Positions 24,758 to 34,628 of a DNA stretch of 64,000 nt are shown piece after piece. Position 1 is the first letter of the stretch. Each line of letters begins with the position of its first letter. Made by a program: the position numbers and the translations under genes. Under the pieces are notes generated by a model. That model worked only from the letters and a program-made list of their open reading frames with translations, was not told the DNA's origin and did not search any database. Source of the stretch: Bacteriovorax sp. MedPE-SWde (GTDB taxonomy: Bacteria > Bdellovibrionota > Bacteriovoracia > Bacteriovoracales > Bacteriovoracaceae); contig MPCU01000008.1 of NCBI GenBank assembly GCA_001874305.1, positions 124,001 to 188,000 on the forward strand. The letters run 5' to 3'.

Positions 24758-26118
24758 TGAAAGAACGAAAACAACTCAAGGCAAACCTAACTTCGGGGGA
24801 TGTTCTTAAACATCTTGTCTCACTGACGCTACCTATGTCTTTTGGTGTTTTCACAATAATTGGATTTAATCTCGCAGATACATTCTTTGTCGGCCAGCTA
24901 GGAAGCACAGAGCTTGCGGCAATGGCCTTTACTTTTCCAATTCCAATGATTGTTGGATCTATTTCATTTGGAATTGGTGCAGCGACAAGCTCATTTACAT
25001 CTCGCGCTCTAGGAAGTGGAAATGTTGAGAAGGTAAAAGACTATACAAGCTACAGTCTTCTACTTGCGATTATGATTGTTACGGTTGTCGCAATTGTAGG
25101 ATTCCTAACAATTGAGCAACAGTTTCGACTAATGGGTGCTGATGACACAGTTATGCCATTTATAAAAGAGTATATGTCGATATGGTACTTAACAACGCCA
25201 TTCATTGTAATACCGATGGCTGGAAATAGTGTTATTCGCTCTCTAGGTGACACCAAGTCCCCTGCAATAGTAATGGCGGTAGCAGGTCTTGTTAATGTCA
25301 TTATTGATCCACTACTTATATTTGGAATTGGACCATTCCCAGAACTAAGACTTCAAGGTGCCGCAATTGCGACGGCAGTATCAAGAGTTCTAACACTCAT
25401 AGCATCCCTATATATGCTTCATTATAGATATGGTGTTCTTAAGAACCCTTTTAATAATCTTACAAAGCTACTTACAGTGTGGAAGGACATTATCTCTCTT
25501 GCGATTCCTGCAACTCTAACTAATATAGTGACGCCATTCTCAATTGCCATTGTTACTAAGATGGTTTCAAACTATGGTAATAAAGTAGTAGCTGGCTTTG
25601 GAGTTGGTAGCCGTATAGAATCCTTTATGGCAATTTTTCTAATTGGACTCTCTGCTTCGCTTGCTCCTTTTGTAGGTCAAAACTTTGGAGCAAAGAAACT
25701 TCAAAGGATAAATAAGGCGCTAAGGTACGCAAATACATTTCCATTAATTTGGGCAAGTATTTGCTTTATAGTAATCTTCTTTGCATCAGATTATATAAGC
25801 AGTATTTTTAATAGCGATCCTCTCGTTATTGCAGCATCAAGGGACTACTTACTGATTATTACAATTGGTCTAATAGGAAATGGTATTCTTCAAAATGTAG
25901 TAAATGTATTCAACGTTCTTGGAAAACCTAAGATATCATTAGTAGCGAATGTTTTTAAAATGTTCATTATATATCTTCCTTATGCTCTAATCCTTCAAGG
26001 AAGCTATAATCATTACGGTATCTATATGGCCGGTCTTGCGGCCCATCTCATTACAGGGCTTCTCGCATACCTCTACTTGAAAAAGACTTGTTTTATAAAG
26101 AAAGCTGTCGAGGCCTAA
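24757..26118 (+). CDS. MATE-family multidrug/metabolite efflux transporter
   Basis: A 453-residue inner-membrane protein with twelve predicted helices and the MATE repeat structure: SLTLPMSFGVFTIIGFNLADTF at the start, TFPIPMIVGSISFGIGAATS, ALGSGN, and the second-half NFGAKKLQRINKAL. It would export drugs or metabolites in exchange for Na+ or H+. Coupled to the YceI gene by a one-base overlap (TAATG), so the two products probably function together. It converges on the YihY gene with a four-base overlap. Confidence 0.93.
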   Translation: MKERKQLKANLTSGDVLKHLVSLTLPMSFGVFTIIGFNLADTFFVGQLGSTELAAMAFTFPIPMIVGSISFGIGAATSSFTSRALGSGNVEKVKDYTSYSLLLAIMIVTVVAIVGFLTIEQQFRLMGADDTVMPFIKEYMSIWYLTTPFIVIPMAGNSVIRSLGDTKSPAIVMAVAGLVNVIIDPLLIFGIGPFPELRLQGAAIATAVSRVLTLIASLYMLHYRYGVLKNPFNNLTKLLTVWKDIISLAIPATLTNIVTPFSIAIVTKMVSNYGNKVVAGFGVGSRIESFMAIFLIGLSASLAPFVGQNFGAKKLQRINKALRYANTFPLIWASICFIVIFFASDYISSIFNSDPLVIAASRDYLLIITIGLIGNGILQNVVNVFNVLGKPKISLVANVFKMFIIYLPYALILQGSYNHYGIYMAGLAAHLITGLLAYLYLKKTCFIKKAVEA

Positions 26119-27086
26119 GCGGCCTTATCATAAACTTCAGTATTTTCTTCCTGAAGCTCTAGCTTACTACTACCATGTCTTGCAGCATGTAAATCCCTCT
26201 TTCTAACATTTGCCACACTTGCACCGAAGAAGAAAGAACATGTTATAAAATACATCCAAAGAACAGCAACTACGAGTGTATAGAAGTTACCATAGCTCAC
26301 AGCAAGATCGGCCTTTGTCATCTTAATGTAGATCCAGTGAAATGACTTCCCCATCAAGAAGCAGGACACAAAGGTTGAGGCCCCTATAAAGGCATTCTTT
26401 ATCGGTATTTTATGTCCCGCCGTGAACTTATAAAATAAAGTAAAGAAACCTAGTGAGGCAGCAACTGGTAAAATTTGATAGTTAAATATTGGTAACAGCT
26501 CTTGTGGAAATGGTGACCCTTTAGCAAATAAAGTCATCTTTAATAACGTAGGATTGGTTGAAACTAGTAAGAACATAAGAAACGATGAAACTGCTGTTCC
26601 CACAAAGAAAGACCTCAAATCATCGACTAGAAAACCACCATGGGTTTTCTTTTGTGCGATTGTTTTTGTTCCATACATAAATGCCGAAACAAGACCTAAG
26701 AGAGAGTACCCCAAGAACAAGATATTCACGACATTAACACTTGCTTTAGAATTTAGCTGATCCTCAACAATACTTGAAATACTCTTATAGATCCAAGGTG
26801 CCATATGAGGAATATTCTCTTTGATTGAATCAAGAACAATGGCCTTTGAAGAAACCATATCTCCAGTCACATAACCAAGAAGAGATATCATTAACATTAT
26901 AGACGGACAGAAACTGAGGATAGCAAAGAATGTTGTAGCGCCTGCAAGGATCTCACCTTTTCTTTTCTTAAAAAGAAAGAAGCCATTTAATAATCTCGAG
27001 ACTATATTACTTGTCGTAGTATAGCCATATGACTCATAGGCATTTCCAAACTTTTCAAGTGCATTCTTTTTCTCTTTTTCCATCAA
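26115..27086 (-). CDS. YihY/BrkB-family inner-membrane protein
   Basis: A 323-residue protein with six predicted helices. Family blocks: GEILAGATTFFAILSFCPSIM (usual a.al.fy.llslfPl), AVSYGNFYTLVVAVLWMYF near residue 265-285, and SFFFGASVANV. The family was once called ribonuclease BN by mistake; its role remains unclear. The C-terminal tail is hydrophilic. Confidence 0.88.
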   Translation of the reverse strand: MMEKEKKNALEKFGNAYESYGYTTTSNIVSRLLNGFFLFKKRKGEILAGATTFFAILSFCPSIMLMISLLGYVTGDMVSSKAIVLDSIKENIPHMAPWIYKSISSIVEDQLNSKASVNVVNILFLGYSLLGLVSAFMYGTKTIAQKKTHGGFLVDDLRSFFVGTAVSSFLMFLLVSTNPTLLKMTLFAKGSPFPQELLPIFNYQILPVAASLGFFTLFYKFTAGHKIPIKNAFIGASTFVSCFLMGKSFHWIYIKMTKADLAVSYGNFYTLVVAVLWMYFITCSFFFGASVANVRKRDLHAARHGSSKLELQEENTEVYDKAA

Positions 27087-27150
27087 GGAATTATGCCGTA
27101 GATCAGTAACTACAGAGATAATTATAGTAAAACTATAGTAAAATCAGGAC

Positions 27151-27194
27151 ATTGCCAAAGCTTAGCTAAGCAAGCATTGGTAAAGAATTGGCAA
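27151..27194. repeat. nested inverted repeats between two minus-strand genes
   Basis: TTGCCAA (27152-27158) pairs with TTGGCAA (27188-27194), and a perfect 12-base palindrome GCTTAGCTAAGC lies inside. It follows the MipA-like gene on the minus strand and may be a terminator without a strong T run. Confidence 0.4.
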
Positions 27195-27208
27195 CTATCT
27201 GTGTAAAA

Positions 27209-27946
27209 TTAAAGAATATCATAAGAAAGACCTAGAATAAGGCTCTGCTCTTTATCCGTTCTTGTTGTTGGAGAATCTGTAATTTCATCACCCAATGTTG
27301 TGTGCTTAATAATCACTGTAGAGGATAACTTATCCGAAAACTTATATGAGCCAAGTACACTAAGACTATAGGCCCAAGAACTATCTGCCATGTATACACT
27401 ACGAGAAGAAGTTACTTCATGTGATCTAACTCCATAGTAGTAGTTATTATATTGTGAATTACGAAATGAGAAACCGAGCCCAGGTATAATTGTAATCGTT
27501 TTACCAAAACTCATTCTTTTTGAAAGGTCCAAATTTGTAATAGAACCTTCACTACGCGACTGAATATCTTTTATAAACTCAGCCTTAAGAAAAGGTACTC
27601 TTATACCACCACCAAAGAACCAGGACCCCTTTCTCTTGTCCATATCGATTCCATAATACTTATGCCCAGCTCTTTTAAGAATAAGATAAGGACTAACAAA
27701 ACTAACTCTCGCTAGATTTAAACTAATACCACCACCATTTAAAGAGATGGGACCTAGCTTCAAACGAACAAAGGGAATAAAGGAAATATTCGTAGGCTTG
27801 TCTGACTTATCATACTGGTTATCATGTCTATTATTAGTCTTTGCAACGACACCTGGCCCAATGGAAAAAGCAAAGGCCTTTCTCTTTGGTTGGGCAAAAA
27901 CAGTTTTACAAGAAAGTATTAGCGATAGTATTAGTATTTTTTTCAT
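27209..27946 (-). CDS. MipA/OmpV-family outer-membrane protein
   Basis: A 245-residue protein with a signal peptide (MKKILILSLILSCKTVFA). The C-terminal half carries MipA/OmpV blocks: NNYYYGVRSHEVTSSRS, then YKFSDKLSSTVIIKHTTLGD and SPTTRTDKEQSLILGLSYDI. The body is strand-rich, as expected for a barrel. Homologues are scaffold or porin-like proteins; the exact role here is unknown. It starts four bases after the Na/Pi gene ends and is in one operon with it. Confidence 0.75.
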   Translation of the reverse strand: MKKILILSLILSCKTVFAQPKRKAFAFSIGPGVVAKTNNRHDNQYDKSDKPTNISFIPFVRLKLGPISLNGGGISLNLARVSFVSPYLILKRAGHKYYGIDMDKRKGSWFFGGGIRVPFLKAEFIKDIQSRSEGSITNLDLSKRMSFGKTITIIPGLGFSFRNSQYNNYYYGVRSHEVTSSRSVYMADSSWAYSLSVLGSYKFSDKLSSTVIIKHTTLGDEITDSPTTRTDKEQSLILGLSYDIL

Positions 27947-27950
27947 AAGT

Positions 27951-29615
27951 TTAGCTCATTGTATTTTGGGCCACACAAATATTTTCAGTGTGACTTCTAA
28001 TTTTTCTTAAAGCAACGATCATGTCAGAGTAAACAAGAGTAGAAAGTGGTGAAACTTTACCTTCTTTTAATCTTACCACATGTTCTTTTCTTAACTCATC
28101 TGCTTTGTGTTTTAAGTCTGCTGAAACTTTCTTAGAGGCATCTACATCAACAGTAGAATACTTCATCAATTCAACAGTAGTAAATTCGTAGTACTTTTTT
28201 ACACTATTATAGTATTCATTGAAGTCGTTTTCAGATTCTGCGCAAAACAGATCTTTTCTCGAAATCTTTCCCATGTAGCGAGCAAGCTTTTCGACGTAGT
28301 CTGTTACACTTTCAACTTCATCTACAATTTTAATTAAACTCTGTGCCTCACGACTTTCAGCTTCAGTCATTGGAGTCCCCATAAGTTTAACAAGGTACAC
28401 AGTAACTTCTTTTTGAATATTGTCCGCAACTTGTTCATAGTGAGAGATTTTCTCTAAAGCGGCCTTCTCATCTTTAGTCTTTAAATTTACATACTCAGTT
28501 GTTAAAGAATACATTCTATTAACAATATCTAAGAGTTTATCTACTTCCGCCCTAACTTGTGCAAGAGCAGTAGCAGGAACCATATCCTTTACTTCCCCGA
28601 GCATGACAAAGTGATTAACTTCTTTTTCTTCCGTATCAGGTGTTATTTTAACAACAAAGTTTGATAGCTTCTTTAAGAATGGGAGAAAGAGCAGCGTAGC
28701 TGTAACATTAAAGATAGTATGCCCAGTTGCGATGTGGACTGCGACATTAGGAAATTCCCCCGCAGCATTAGCGGCATTAGCAGCTCCAGGAACAACAAAT
28801 TCAATAAACTCGATATAGAACGGGAAGATACTAAATATACAAACAACACCCAAGAGATTAAATATTGCATGTGCCCTAGCGGCACGTTTAGCATTTATAT
28901 TTCCACCAACTGAAGCGAGAAGAGCTGTAATAGTTGTTCCGATATTTTCACCAAGAACAAGAGCAGCTGCCGTATGAAATTGGATAACTCCAGTCATTGC
29001 TAACGCCATTGTAATACCAAGCATTGCTGATGATGATTGAACAATCATCGTAAGGATACAACCAGAAATGATACTCGCAATATAAGAGCCATATGTTTGA
29101 GCTGAAAAATAACTGATCATATCTAAGAATTCAGGCATGCTTCTTAGTGGTTTAAATGCGCCAGACATAATTGAAAGACCAAAGAAGATCATCCCAATAC
29201 CAAAAGCAATACGCCCTAACTGCCTTCTCTTTACTGACTTACCAAAGAGCATAGGAAATATCCCGGCCCCAATGAATAGTAATCCGTACTTCCCTACTTT
29301 AATAGAAATGATCCAACCTGTGATAGTTGTACCAATATTTGCACCAAAGATAACACCAATTGCCTGGGTTAAATTCATTAGACCAGCGTTAACAAAACCA
29401 ATTGTCATTACTGTGGAAACAGAAGAACTCTGTACTAGAATAGTTACAATAGTACCGGCAATAACAGCACTAACTCTATTCTTTGTAATCGTAGCAATTG
29501 ACCTCTTAATTACGTCGCCTGTTACAGATTGAAGAGCTTCTGACATGGACTTCATTCCATAAAAGAATATCCCCAGTCCACCAAGAACAGTGTAAATGAT
29601 TTTAAATGCTTCCAT
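27951..29615 (-). CDS. Na+/phosphate cotransporter with PhoU-like domain
   Basis: A 554-residue protein. Residues 1-300 hold the inverted repeat of the family with both QSSS motifs (LVQSSSVSTVMTIGF and IVQSSSAMLGITMAL) and paired GENIGTT/GANIGTT loops. Residues ~350-550 are helical and PhoU-like. Similar proteins (NptA/YjbB) move phosphate across the inner membrane, either as Na+-driven uptake or as export. GGGGGAAATTA precedes the ATG. Confidence 0.92.
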   Translation of the reverse strand: MEAFKIIYTVLGGLGIFFYGMKSMSEALQSVTGDVIKRSIATITKNRVSAVIAGTIVTILVQSSSVSTVMTIGFVNAGLMNLTQAIGVIFGANIGTTITGWIISIKVGKYGLLFIGAGIFPMLFGKSVKRRQLGRIAFGIGMIFFGLSIMSGAFKPLRSMPEFLDMISYFSAQTYGSYIASIISGCILTMIVQSSSAMLGITMALAMTGVIQFHTAAALVLGENIGTTITALLASVGGNINAKRAARAHAIFNLLGVVCIFSIFPFYIEFIEFVVPGAANAANAAGEFPNVAVHIATGHTIFNVTATLLFLPFLKKLSNFVVKITPDTEEKEVNHFVMLGEVKDMVPATALAQVRAEVDKLLDIVNRMYSLTTEYVNLKTKDEKAALEKISHYEQVADNIQKEVTVYLVKLMGTPMTEAESREAQSLIKIVDEVESVTDYVEKLARYMGKISRKDLFCAESENDFNEYYNSVKKYYEFTTVELMKYSTVDVDASKKVSADLKHKADELRKEHVVRLKEGKVSPLSTLVYSDMIVALRKIRSHTENICVAQNTMS

Positions 29616-29778
29616 TAATTTCCCCCGAATTTAACAATGGCAAAATGCTATAAGAATGGTTAAAGTGTGGCAACAGAATCGCACCGCATCATTGAATATA
29701 ATATATAGCATCCATTGCTTGCCTTCCCAATAAGGCCCTTCTAAAATATCTAAAATTCTAGAAAAAGTTGGAGAAAGT

Positions 29779-30543
29779 ATGAAAACGGCATTGGTTACTG
29801 GTGGAACAAGGGGTATTGGACGCGCTATTGTTGAGCACTTCCTAGACAATGGAATCTCAGTAATTTCAACTTACAATAGTAGTTCCACAGAGGCCGACAA
29901 GTTAATAGAAAGGTATGGACCAGATAAGTTGAGCTTCTTTCAATTTAATCAAGGCGATACTTCTTCTCATAAGCAACTTCTCAAAGAAATAGACCGCCCA
30001 ATTGATATTCTAGTAAATAATGCAGGACTTGGAAGTAAGACTGTTGAGAGATTTTCTGACAATAAGAGAGAACAAGATGAACTCTTATTAAAAGTAAACT
30101 CACTTGGGCCTCTATGGCTTTGTGAAGATATTCTAGAGAGAATGAAAGAAAATGGAAAAGGAAAGATCATAAATATTTCCTCAGTTGGGGGTGGTATTTT
30201 CCATTATCCAGGTTTTAGATTAGCAGATGGAATGAGTAAGGCAGCAGTAACATTTATGACCAAGCAAATTGCTGCAGAAAATACTCAAAACAATATAGAC
30301 ATCTACGCAATTTGTCCGGGGGCAACAGAGACAGATATGTTCAAGGCATCGACACTTGATGACTTATCAGAAAGTGAGCAAGAAACTTTCATAAAGTCTC
30401 TTCCAAAAAATAGACTAATCAATCCTATCGAGATAGCGAAACTCTGTTTATTTCTAACTACTAGTGAAGCTCAAATTATGCATGGTGCGATAATTGACTC
30501 ATCTCTAGGTCTAGGAGTGAACCCTGGCCTTCTAAGTAATTAG
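29779..30543 (+). CDS. SDR-family oxidoreductase lacking the catalytic tyrosine
   Basis: A 254-residue Rossmann protein with the SDR cofactor motif TGGTRGIG (residues ~7-14), NNAG (near 76) and the Ser-containing INISSVGGG. Where the family has Y-x-x-x-K the sequence reads D-G-M-S-K, so the usual Tyr is Asp. The PG motif ICPGATETDMF is normal. Either it is catalytically altered or it acts in binding only. It is 14 bases upstream of an aminotransferase gene and likely in the same operon, pointing to a small biosynthetic step. Confidence 0.85.
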   Translation: MKTALVTGGTRGIGRAIVEHFLDNGISVISTYNSSSTEADKLIERYGPDKLSFFQFNQGDTSSHKQLLKEIDRPIDILVNNAGLGSKTVERFSDNKREQDELLLKVNSLGPLWLCEDILERMKENGKGKIINISSVGGGIFHYPGFRLADGMSKAAVTFMTKQIAAENTQNNIDIYAICPGATETDMFKASTLDDLSESEQETFIKSLPKNRLINPIEIAKLCLFLTTSEAQIMHGAIIDSSLGLGVNPGLLSN

Positions 30544-30557
30544 TTTAAAGGAATATA

Positions 30558-31775
30558 ATGATATCAAAACGCGCAGAGATACTTTTTAAAGAAACACCTC
30601 CTCTAGTGGAAGCACATTTTAAATGTGCGGCCGATCCCTATCATAATGAAACGAATAGAGATGGTTATATCAACTTTGGTACAGCTGAAAATTTTTTGCT
30701 TGAAGAAAAACTTGTAGAAAAGATTTCAACGATACCAAATATAACAGGAAAAACACTTCATTATGACTTTCCTTGGGGCTCAGAGGCATTACGAACTTCA
30801 TATGCTTCTTTTGCTGAAAAATTTCTTGGGATAGAAAATATTAATTCAGATAATATCGCTGTCGGCTGTGGACTTAGCGCTATAATAGAGATCCTAAGTT
30901 TCTCTGTATTTGATGAAGGTGATAAAGTACTAACAATCGCCCCTCTTTATAATGGCTTCTACCATGATTTCGAAACAAGGTTTAAGGCCAAGATAGAACT
31001 CAGCCATTCAATAGATAGAAAGGGCGTAATTAATAGAGAAATACTTTCTAAAGATCTTAAAAATACGGGAGCAAAATTTCTTCTAATCAATAACCCTCAC
31101 AACCCTATTGGTCACTGCTACTCCAAATCTGATATTCGTATGATTATCGAGGTGGCCAAAGAAAACTCTGTTTTTATAATAGCTGATGAAGTTTACGCTA
31201 ACTCTGTGTTTGGAGACTCTGAATTTATAAGTTTCCTCTCTGAAGAATTTAATGACTTAGATTATAAAGAGTCTATCCTTCACCTCTATGGGTTAGCTAA
31301 AGACTTTGCTCTATCTGGCTTCAAGGTTGGTTTTTTCTTATCACATAATGAAAAAGTAACAAAGGCCGTTCAAAGTCTAACTTATTTTCATACTGTATCG
31401 ACTCATACTCAACATATTGTAAATAATATTATTTCTGATCATAAATGGTGTGAAGAACTCTTTAATTATAATAATGAAATACTCAAAGAGACTTTCTCTG
31501 AGCTAACAAATGGACTCGACAGTATCGGAATAGATTATTACCCAAGTAATTCAGGAATATTCACGATGATTGATCTTACTCCTTACATGAAGGAGAAAAC
31601 AGCTCAAGCAGAAATGGAATTATTCAATTTCTTAATAGATGAATTAAAAATAAGTATTACCCCTGGACAATTCTTTGGGGAGAAGAACTATGGATTCTTT
31701 AGAGTTTGTTACGCAAAACCAAATGAAACTCTTAAGTCATTTTTACAAAGACTATCAAAGCTAAAAGAGAAATAA
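30558..31775 (+). CDS. ACC-synthase-like PLP-dependent aminotransferase (fold type I)
   Basis: A 405-residue protein. Fold-type I landmarks: NNPHNPIG (~178), IADEVYA (~209), and the PLP lysine region YGLAKDFALSGFKVGFF, where Lys is in AKDFALSG. The N-terminal DGYINFGTAENFLLEEKL resembles 1-aminocyclopropane-1-carboxylate synthases and related aminotransferases more than AspC. The substrate is unknown. In operon with the SDR gene; AAAGGA precedes the ATG. Confidence 0.85.
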   Translation: MISKRAEILFKETPPLVEAHFKCAADPYHNETNRDGYINFGTAENFLLEEKLVEKISTIPNITGKTLHYDFPWGSEALRTSYASFAEKFLGIENINSDNIAVGCGLSAIIEILSFSVFDEGDKVLTIAPLYNGFYHDFETRFKAKIELSHSIDRKGVINREILSKDLKNTGAKFLLINNPHNPIGHCYSKSDIRMIIEVAKENSVFIIADEVYANSVFGDSEFISFLSEEFNDLDYKESILHLYGLAKDFALSGFKVGFFLSHNEKVTKAVQSLTYFHTVSTHTQHIVNNIISDHKWCEELFNYNNEILKETFSELTNGLDSIGIDYYPSNSGIFTMIDLTPYMKEKTAQAEMELFNFLIDELKISITPGQFFGEKNYGFFRVCYAKPNETLKSFLQRLSKLKEK

Positions 31776-31778
31776 AAA

Positions 31779-32852
31779 TTAGCGGTTAAACCTAGTAGTT
31801 ATAGTGGAGATACCTTCTTGAGAAATCATAAGTTCTCCATTGTGCTGCTTTAAGATCTCTTTTACGATCTGAAGACCCACGCCCATCCCCTTACCAAGCT
31901 TCTTAGTTGACTGTCCTCCCCTTTTAATTTTCTCTTGTACTGCGAGAGGAATTCCATCACCAGAATCACTTACTGCAAAATCAATTTTTGACTCAGTCCA
32001 TGTGATATCTAAAGATACCCATTTCTCCTCTAAATCCTTAACTGCTTCACTAGAGTTCTTCATTATATTATATAGGACCTGTGATACTTGTACCGCTTGG
32101 CACTTTAATTTCAAGCCTTCGTAGACCGTTTCACGTGGAAAGATGAATTCAACTCCATTAGACATTAGAGAATCAGTCACCAGCTCTTGAGTTAAGTCAA
32201 TTATATCTGCTAAATCTACTTCTTTCATACTTCCATGAAAACTATCGTGACCAATATTTCTTACCCAGCCTGAAATATTTGTAAGAGTTTCATGTGTGGC
32301 AAGAAGTTCATTTGTTAAATCAATGAGTTCTTTGTTTTCAAAAGCATTGGCAAGTAATTCTTTCTTTCTCAATAAAGCTTTCATCCTCATAAGTGGTCCA
32401 TTGATCTCATGAACTAAATAAGCGGCATGCTTTCCTAGTTTTTCATAGTGTCCCTTATCAGAAAGTATCTTTGATGATTTCGATGTTCTGTCGAGATCGA
32501 TCATTAAACCAAAAATACCTTCAATATTCCCATTCTCATCAACAACAGCACTTTTTACAAACCTAAACCTTCTTCTCTTTCCATCACTACAAAGAACATC
32601 TGAATCATAGATTTGTTTACCATGTGCCTCCATCAATCTTTCATCTTGATGTTTATATCTCTCCAAGAGATCATGAGGAATTTTAGAATTAAAATCCTCA
32701 ACGTTCTTACCAATGATTTGAGCTTTACTGGCCCCTAAGATTTCGACAGCAAAGATATTATTACATCCATAATACCTAAGATCTGAATCCTTATAGAATG
32801 CAGGAAATGGAAGTGTATCAACTATAGTACTTAGCAGATTTAAGATATTCAT
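31779..32852 (-). CDS. PAS-domain sensor histidine kinase
   Basis: A 357-residue cytosolic kinase without membrane segments. A PAS domain at about 8-125 (PFPAFYKDSDLRYYGCN ... IEGIFGLMIDL), then the phospho-acceptor His148 in AAYLVHEINGPL, the N box IMKNSSEAV, G1 DSGDGIP and G2 GKGMGVGLQIV. No receiver domain is fused and none is adjacent, so it is an orphan kinase; the two stand-alone receivers at 6.5 and 7.6 kb are possible partners only by inference. Confidence 0.92.
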   Translation of the reverse strand: MNILNLLSTIVDTLPFPAFYKDSDLRYYGCNNIFAVEILGASKAQIIGKNVEDFNSKIPHDLLERYKHQDERLMEAHGKQIYDSDVLCSDGKRRRFRFVKSAVVDENGNIEGIFGLMIDLDRTSKSSKILSDKGHYEKLGKHAAYLVHEINGPLMRMKALLRKKELLANAFENKELIDLTNELLATHETLTNISGWVRNIGHDSFHGSMKEVDLADIIDLTQELVTDSLMSNGVEFIFPRETVYEGLKLKCQAVQVSQVLYNIMKNSSEAVKDLEEKWVSLDITWTESKIDFAVSDSGDGIPLAVQEKIKRGGQSTKKLGKGMGVGLQIVKEILKQHNGELMISQEGISTITTRFNR

Positions 32853-33056
32853 CTTTAAAGCCTAGCACAACACAAAAAAATTATTGCAAAGAAAAGAATA
32901 CCTAGAAATAGCTTTAATTTATGACTGTATATGAGATGAACACTTCGACTAGATTGTTAACAATATTTATATACAGAATAGATAACATCTCAATACTACA
33001 TAGAAATTATGGCACAGAACATGCACATAAACATACATACACTTCAGGGGATTAAT

Positions 33057-34583
33057 ATGAGATTTAACTATTCTACAGCTTTAGTATTATTGAGTATCTG
33101 TACATCGTCTTTGGCCAATACCTATAGAGGAACTTTATTCAAAAGAAATGGCGCTCCAATGGCAAAAATATCTCATAACAATAATCAGGTAGAAGTACAT
33201 CTTCAAGCATCTAAGAAGCATCAAAAATACCTCGATAAAGTTCTTCTTAATCGACCAGATTATATTTTTGAACTGGACGGCGAATTAAATAAAACTAACC
33301 TTACTCTTTCAAAGATGCCATCAATTGTTGGAGGCCTTATAGACATCAAAGGACATCTAACTAAGAGTGATGACCAACTTTATATAAATGGAATGAAAGC
33401 AAAATTTGGTAGAACAAAAGTTATATATCGAGATAAGTTTGACGAAAAAAGTGAGCAATACTTTATAAATAAGAAGGTACATATCCAAGGTCAAATGGAA
33501 GAAGATACATTAGTTATTAATGCAATTATTCTTGATGATCTATTAAGTGCCTCGGAAAATAACGAATACCCTCCAGTATCTGAGTTTCAAGAAAATCCAT
33601 TAAAATATGTTCTTAAAGAAATGCCCAAGAATGAAAATTCTCAAAAGAGAATACCATTTAGAGGAGTTCTAAAGAAAAATTCTAATTACACTGCAGCACC
33701 TGGCGACAATTACTTATTTGTTACATATTCAGGTAGACAAGGTGATGACCCTGGAGCAGCAGCAGGTCACTTTGCATTAGGAATGGGAACAGTAAATGAT
33801 GACCTTTCATTAAAGGGCGAAACATTTAACTTTTACTTCACAGGACCAAAAGAAGTACTAGCTAGCAATACTGGTTTAGTAAGTTACTTTGGACATCTTA
33901 TACAAGGACAAGTTAACTATAGACCAACCTACTCTCTTATTGCGTACGGAAAATCAAAGAAAGAACTATTAAAGCTAAGAGATTTATATGAAGACCAACT
34001 TCACAGAGTAAGAACTGAAGAAGGACTTACTATTACACAGGTCTACAATTGTGTTACAACCTCATTAAAAGCACTAAAAAAGGTTGGAATAAAAGGAGCT
34101 AGTCAATATTTCTGGGCACAACTATTTGATATCCAAAATTTAGCACTTCCATTAGCGGTGATTCCAAAACCTAGACCAATTAAGGATGAATCAGTAATAA
34201 GAGTTGCATCATATGCAGCAAGAAAAGACCCACAACTCTATGTGCCGAGACAGGCCTTTGAAGATCTTGCAAAGTCATTAGTTAAAAAGTCTAAGAAGTT
34301 TGGTATAGACCGAGTTGATTATGTTTTCATGCCTCAAACTGAATCTAATAGACCTGTTGGAGGAATTGGATATAACGATGTATTCAAAGAGGCCACAAAG
34401 ATACTTAAGTTTAGAGACAAGAGAGCAAAGAGAATAAAGAGTGAAGAGTGGGCAAAGAAAGTTGTAGCAAACACTAACTCATCGACCTCAGAGCTATCTC
34501 GAGCAAAAGATATTTTGGCAAATGCAATTAGTCAGAAAAAAGATCAAGAACAAATTGATGAAGTATTAGAGATAATTGATTAA
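33057..34583 (+). CDS. exported protein with possible permuted papain-like (NlpC/P60-type) domain
   Basis: A 508-residue protein. I start at ATG 33057, which opens the signal peptide (MRFNYSTALVLLSICTSSLA) with AGGGG upstream. After a strand-rich N-terminal region with two similar ~70-residue segments, a central domain has AAGHFALGMG (His near 240) followed about 100 residues later by VYNCVTTSLKAL (Cys). His before Cys in these contexts is the order seen in circularly permuted NlpC/P60 or YiiX-like hydrolases. This is an inference, and the family is not recognised. The C-terminal ~80 residues are a charged helix. Confidence 0.6.
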   Translation: MRFNYSTALVLLSICTSSLANTYRGTLFKRNGAPMAKISHNNNQVEVHLQASKKHQKYLDKVLLNRPDYIFELDGELNKTNLTLSKMPSIVGGLIDIKGHLTKSDDQLYINGMKAKFGRTKVIYRDKFDEKSEQYFINKKVHIQGQMEEDTLVINAIILDDLLSASENNEYPPVSEFQENPLKYVLKEMPKNENSQKRIPFRGVLKKNSNYTAAPGDNYLFVTYSGRQGDDPGAAAGHFALGMGTVNDDLSLKGETFNFYFTGPKEVLASNTGLVSYFGHLIQGQVNYRPTYSLIAYGKSKKELLKLRDLYEDQLHRVRTEEGLTITQVYNCVTTSLKALKKVGIKGASQYFWAQLFDIQNLALPLAVIPKPRPIKDESVIRVASYAARKDPQLYVPRQAFEDLAKSLVKKSKKFGIDRVDYVFMPQTESNRPVGGIGYNDVFKEATKILKFRDKRAKRIKSEEWAKKVVANTNSSTSELSRAKDILANAISQKKDQEQIDEVLEIID

Positions 34584-34591
34584 ATATCATC

Positions 34592-34628
34592 AGAGACCGA
34601 GGTTCCCCTCCCCGGTCTCTGGTTTTAT
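34592..34628. terminator. bidirectional hairpin terminator
   Basis: AGAGACCG (34592-34599) pairs with CGGTCTCT (34613-34620), with further AGG/CCT pairing inside, followed by GGTTTTATT. Lies between convergent genes. Confidence 0.75.
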
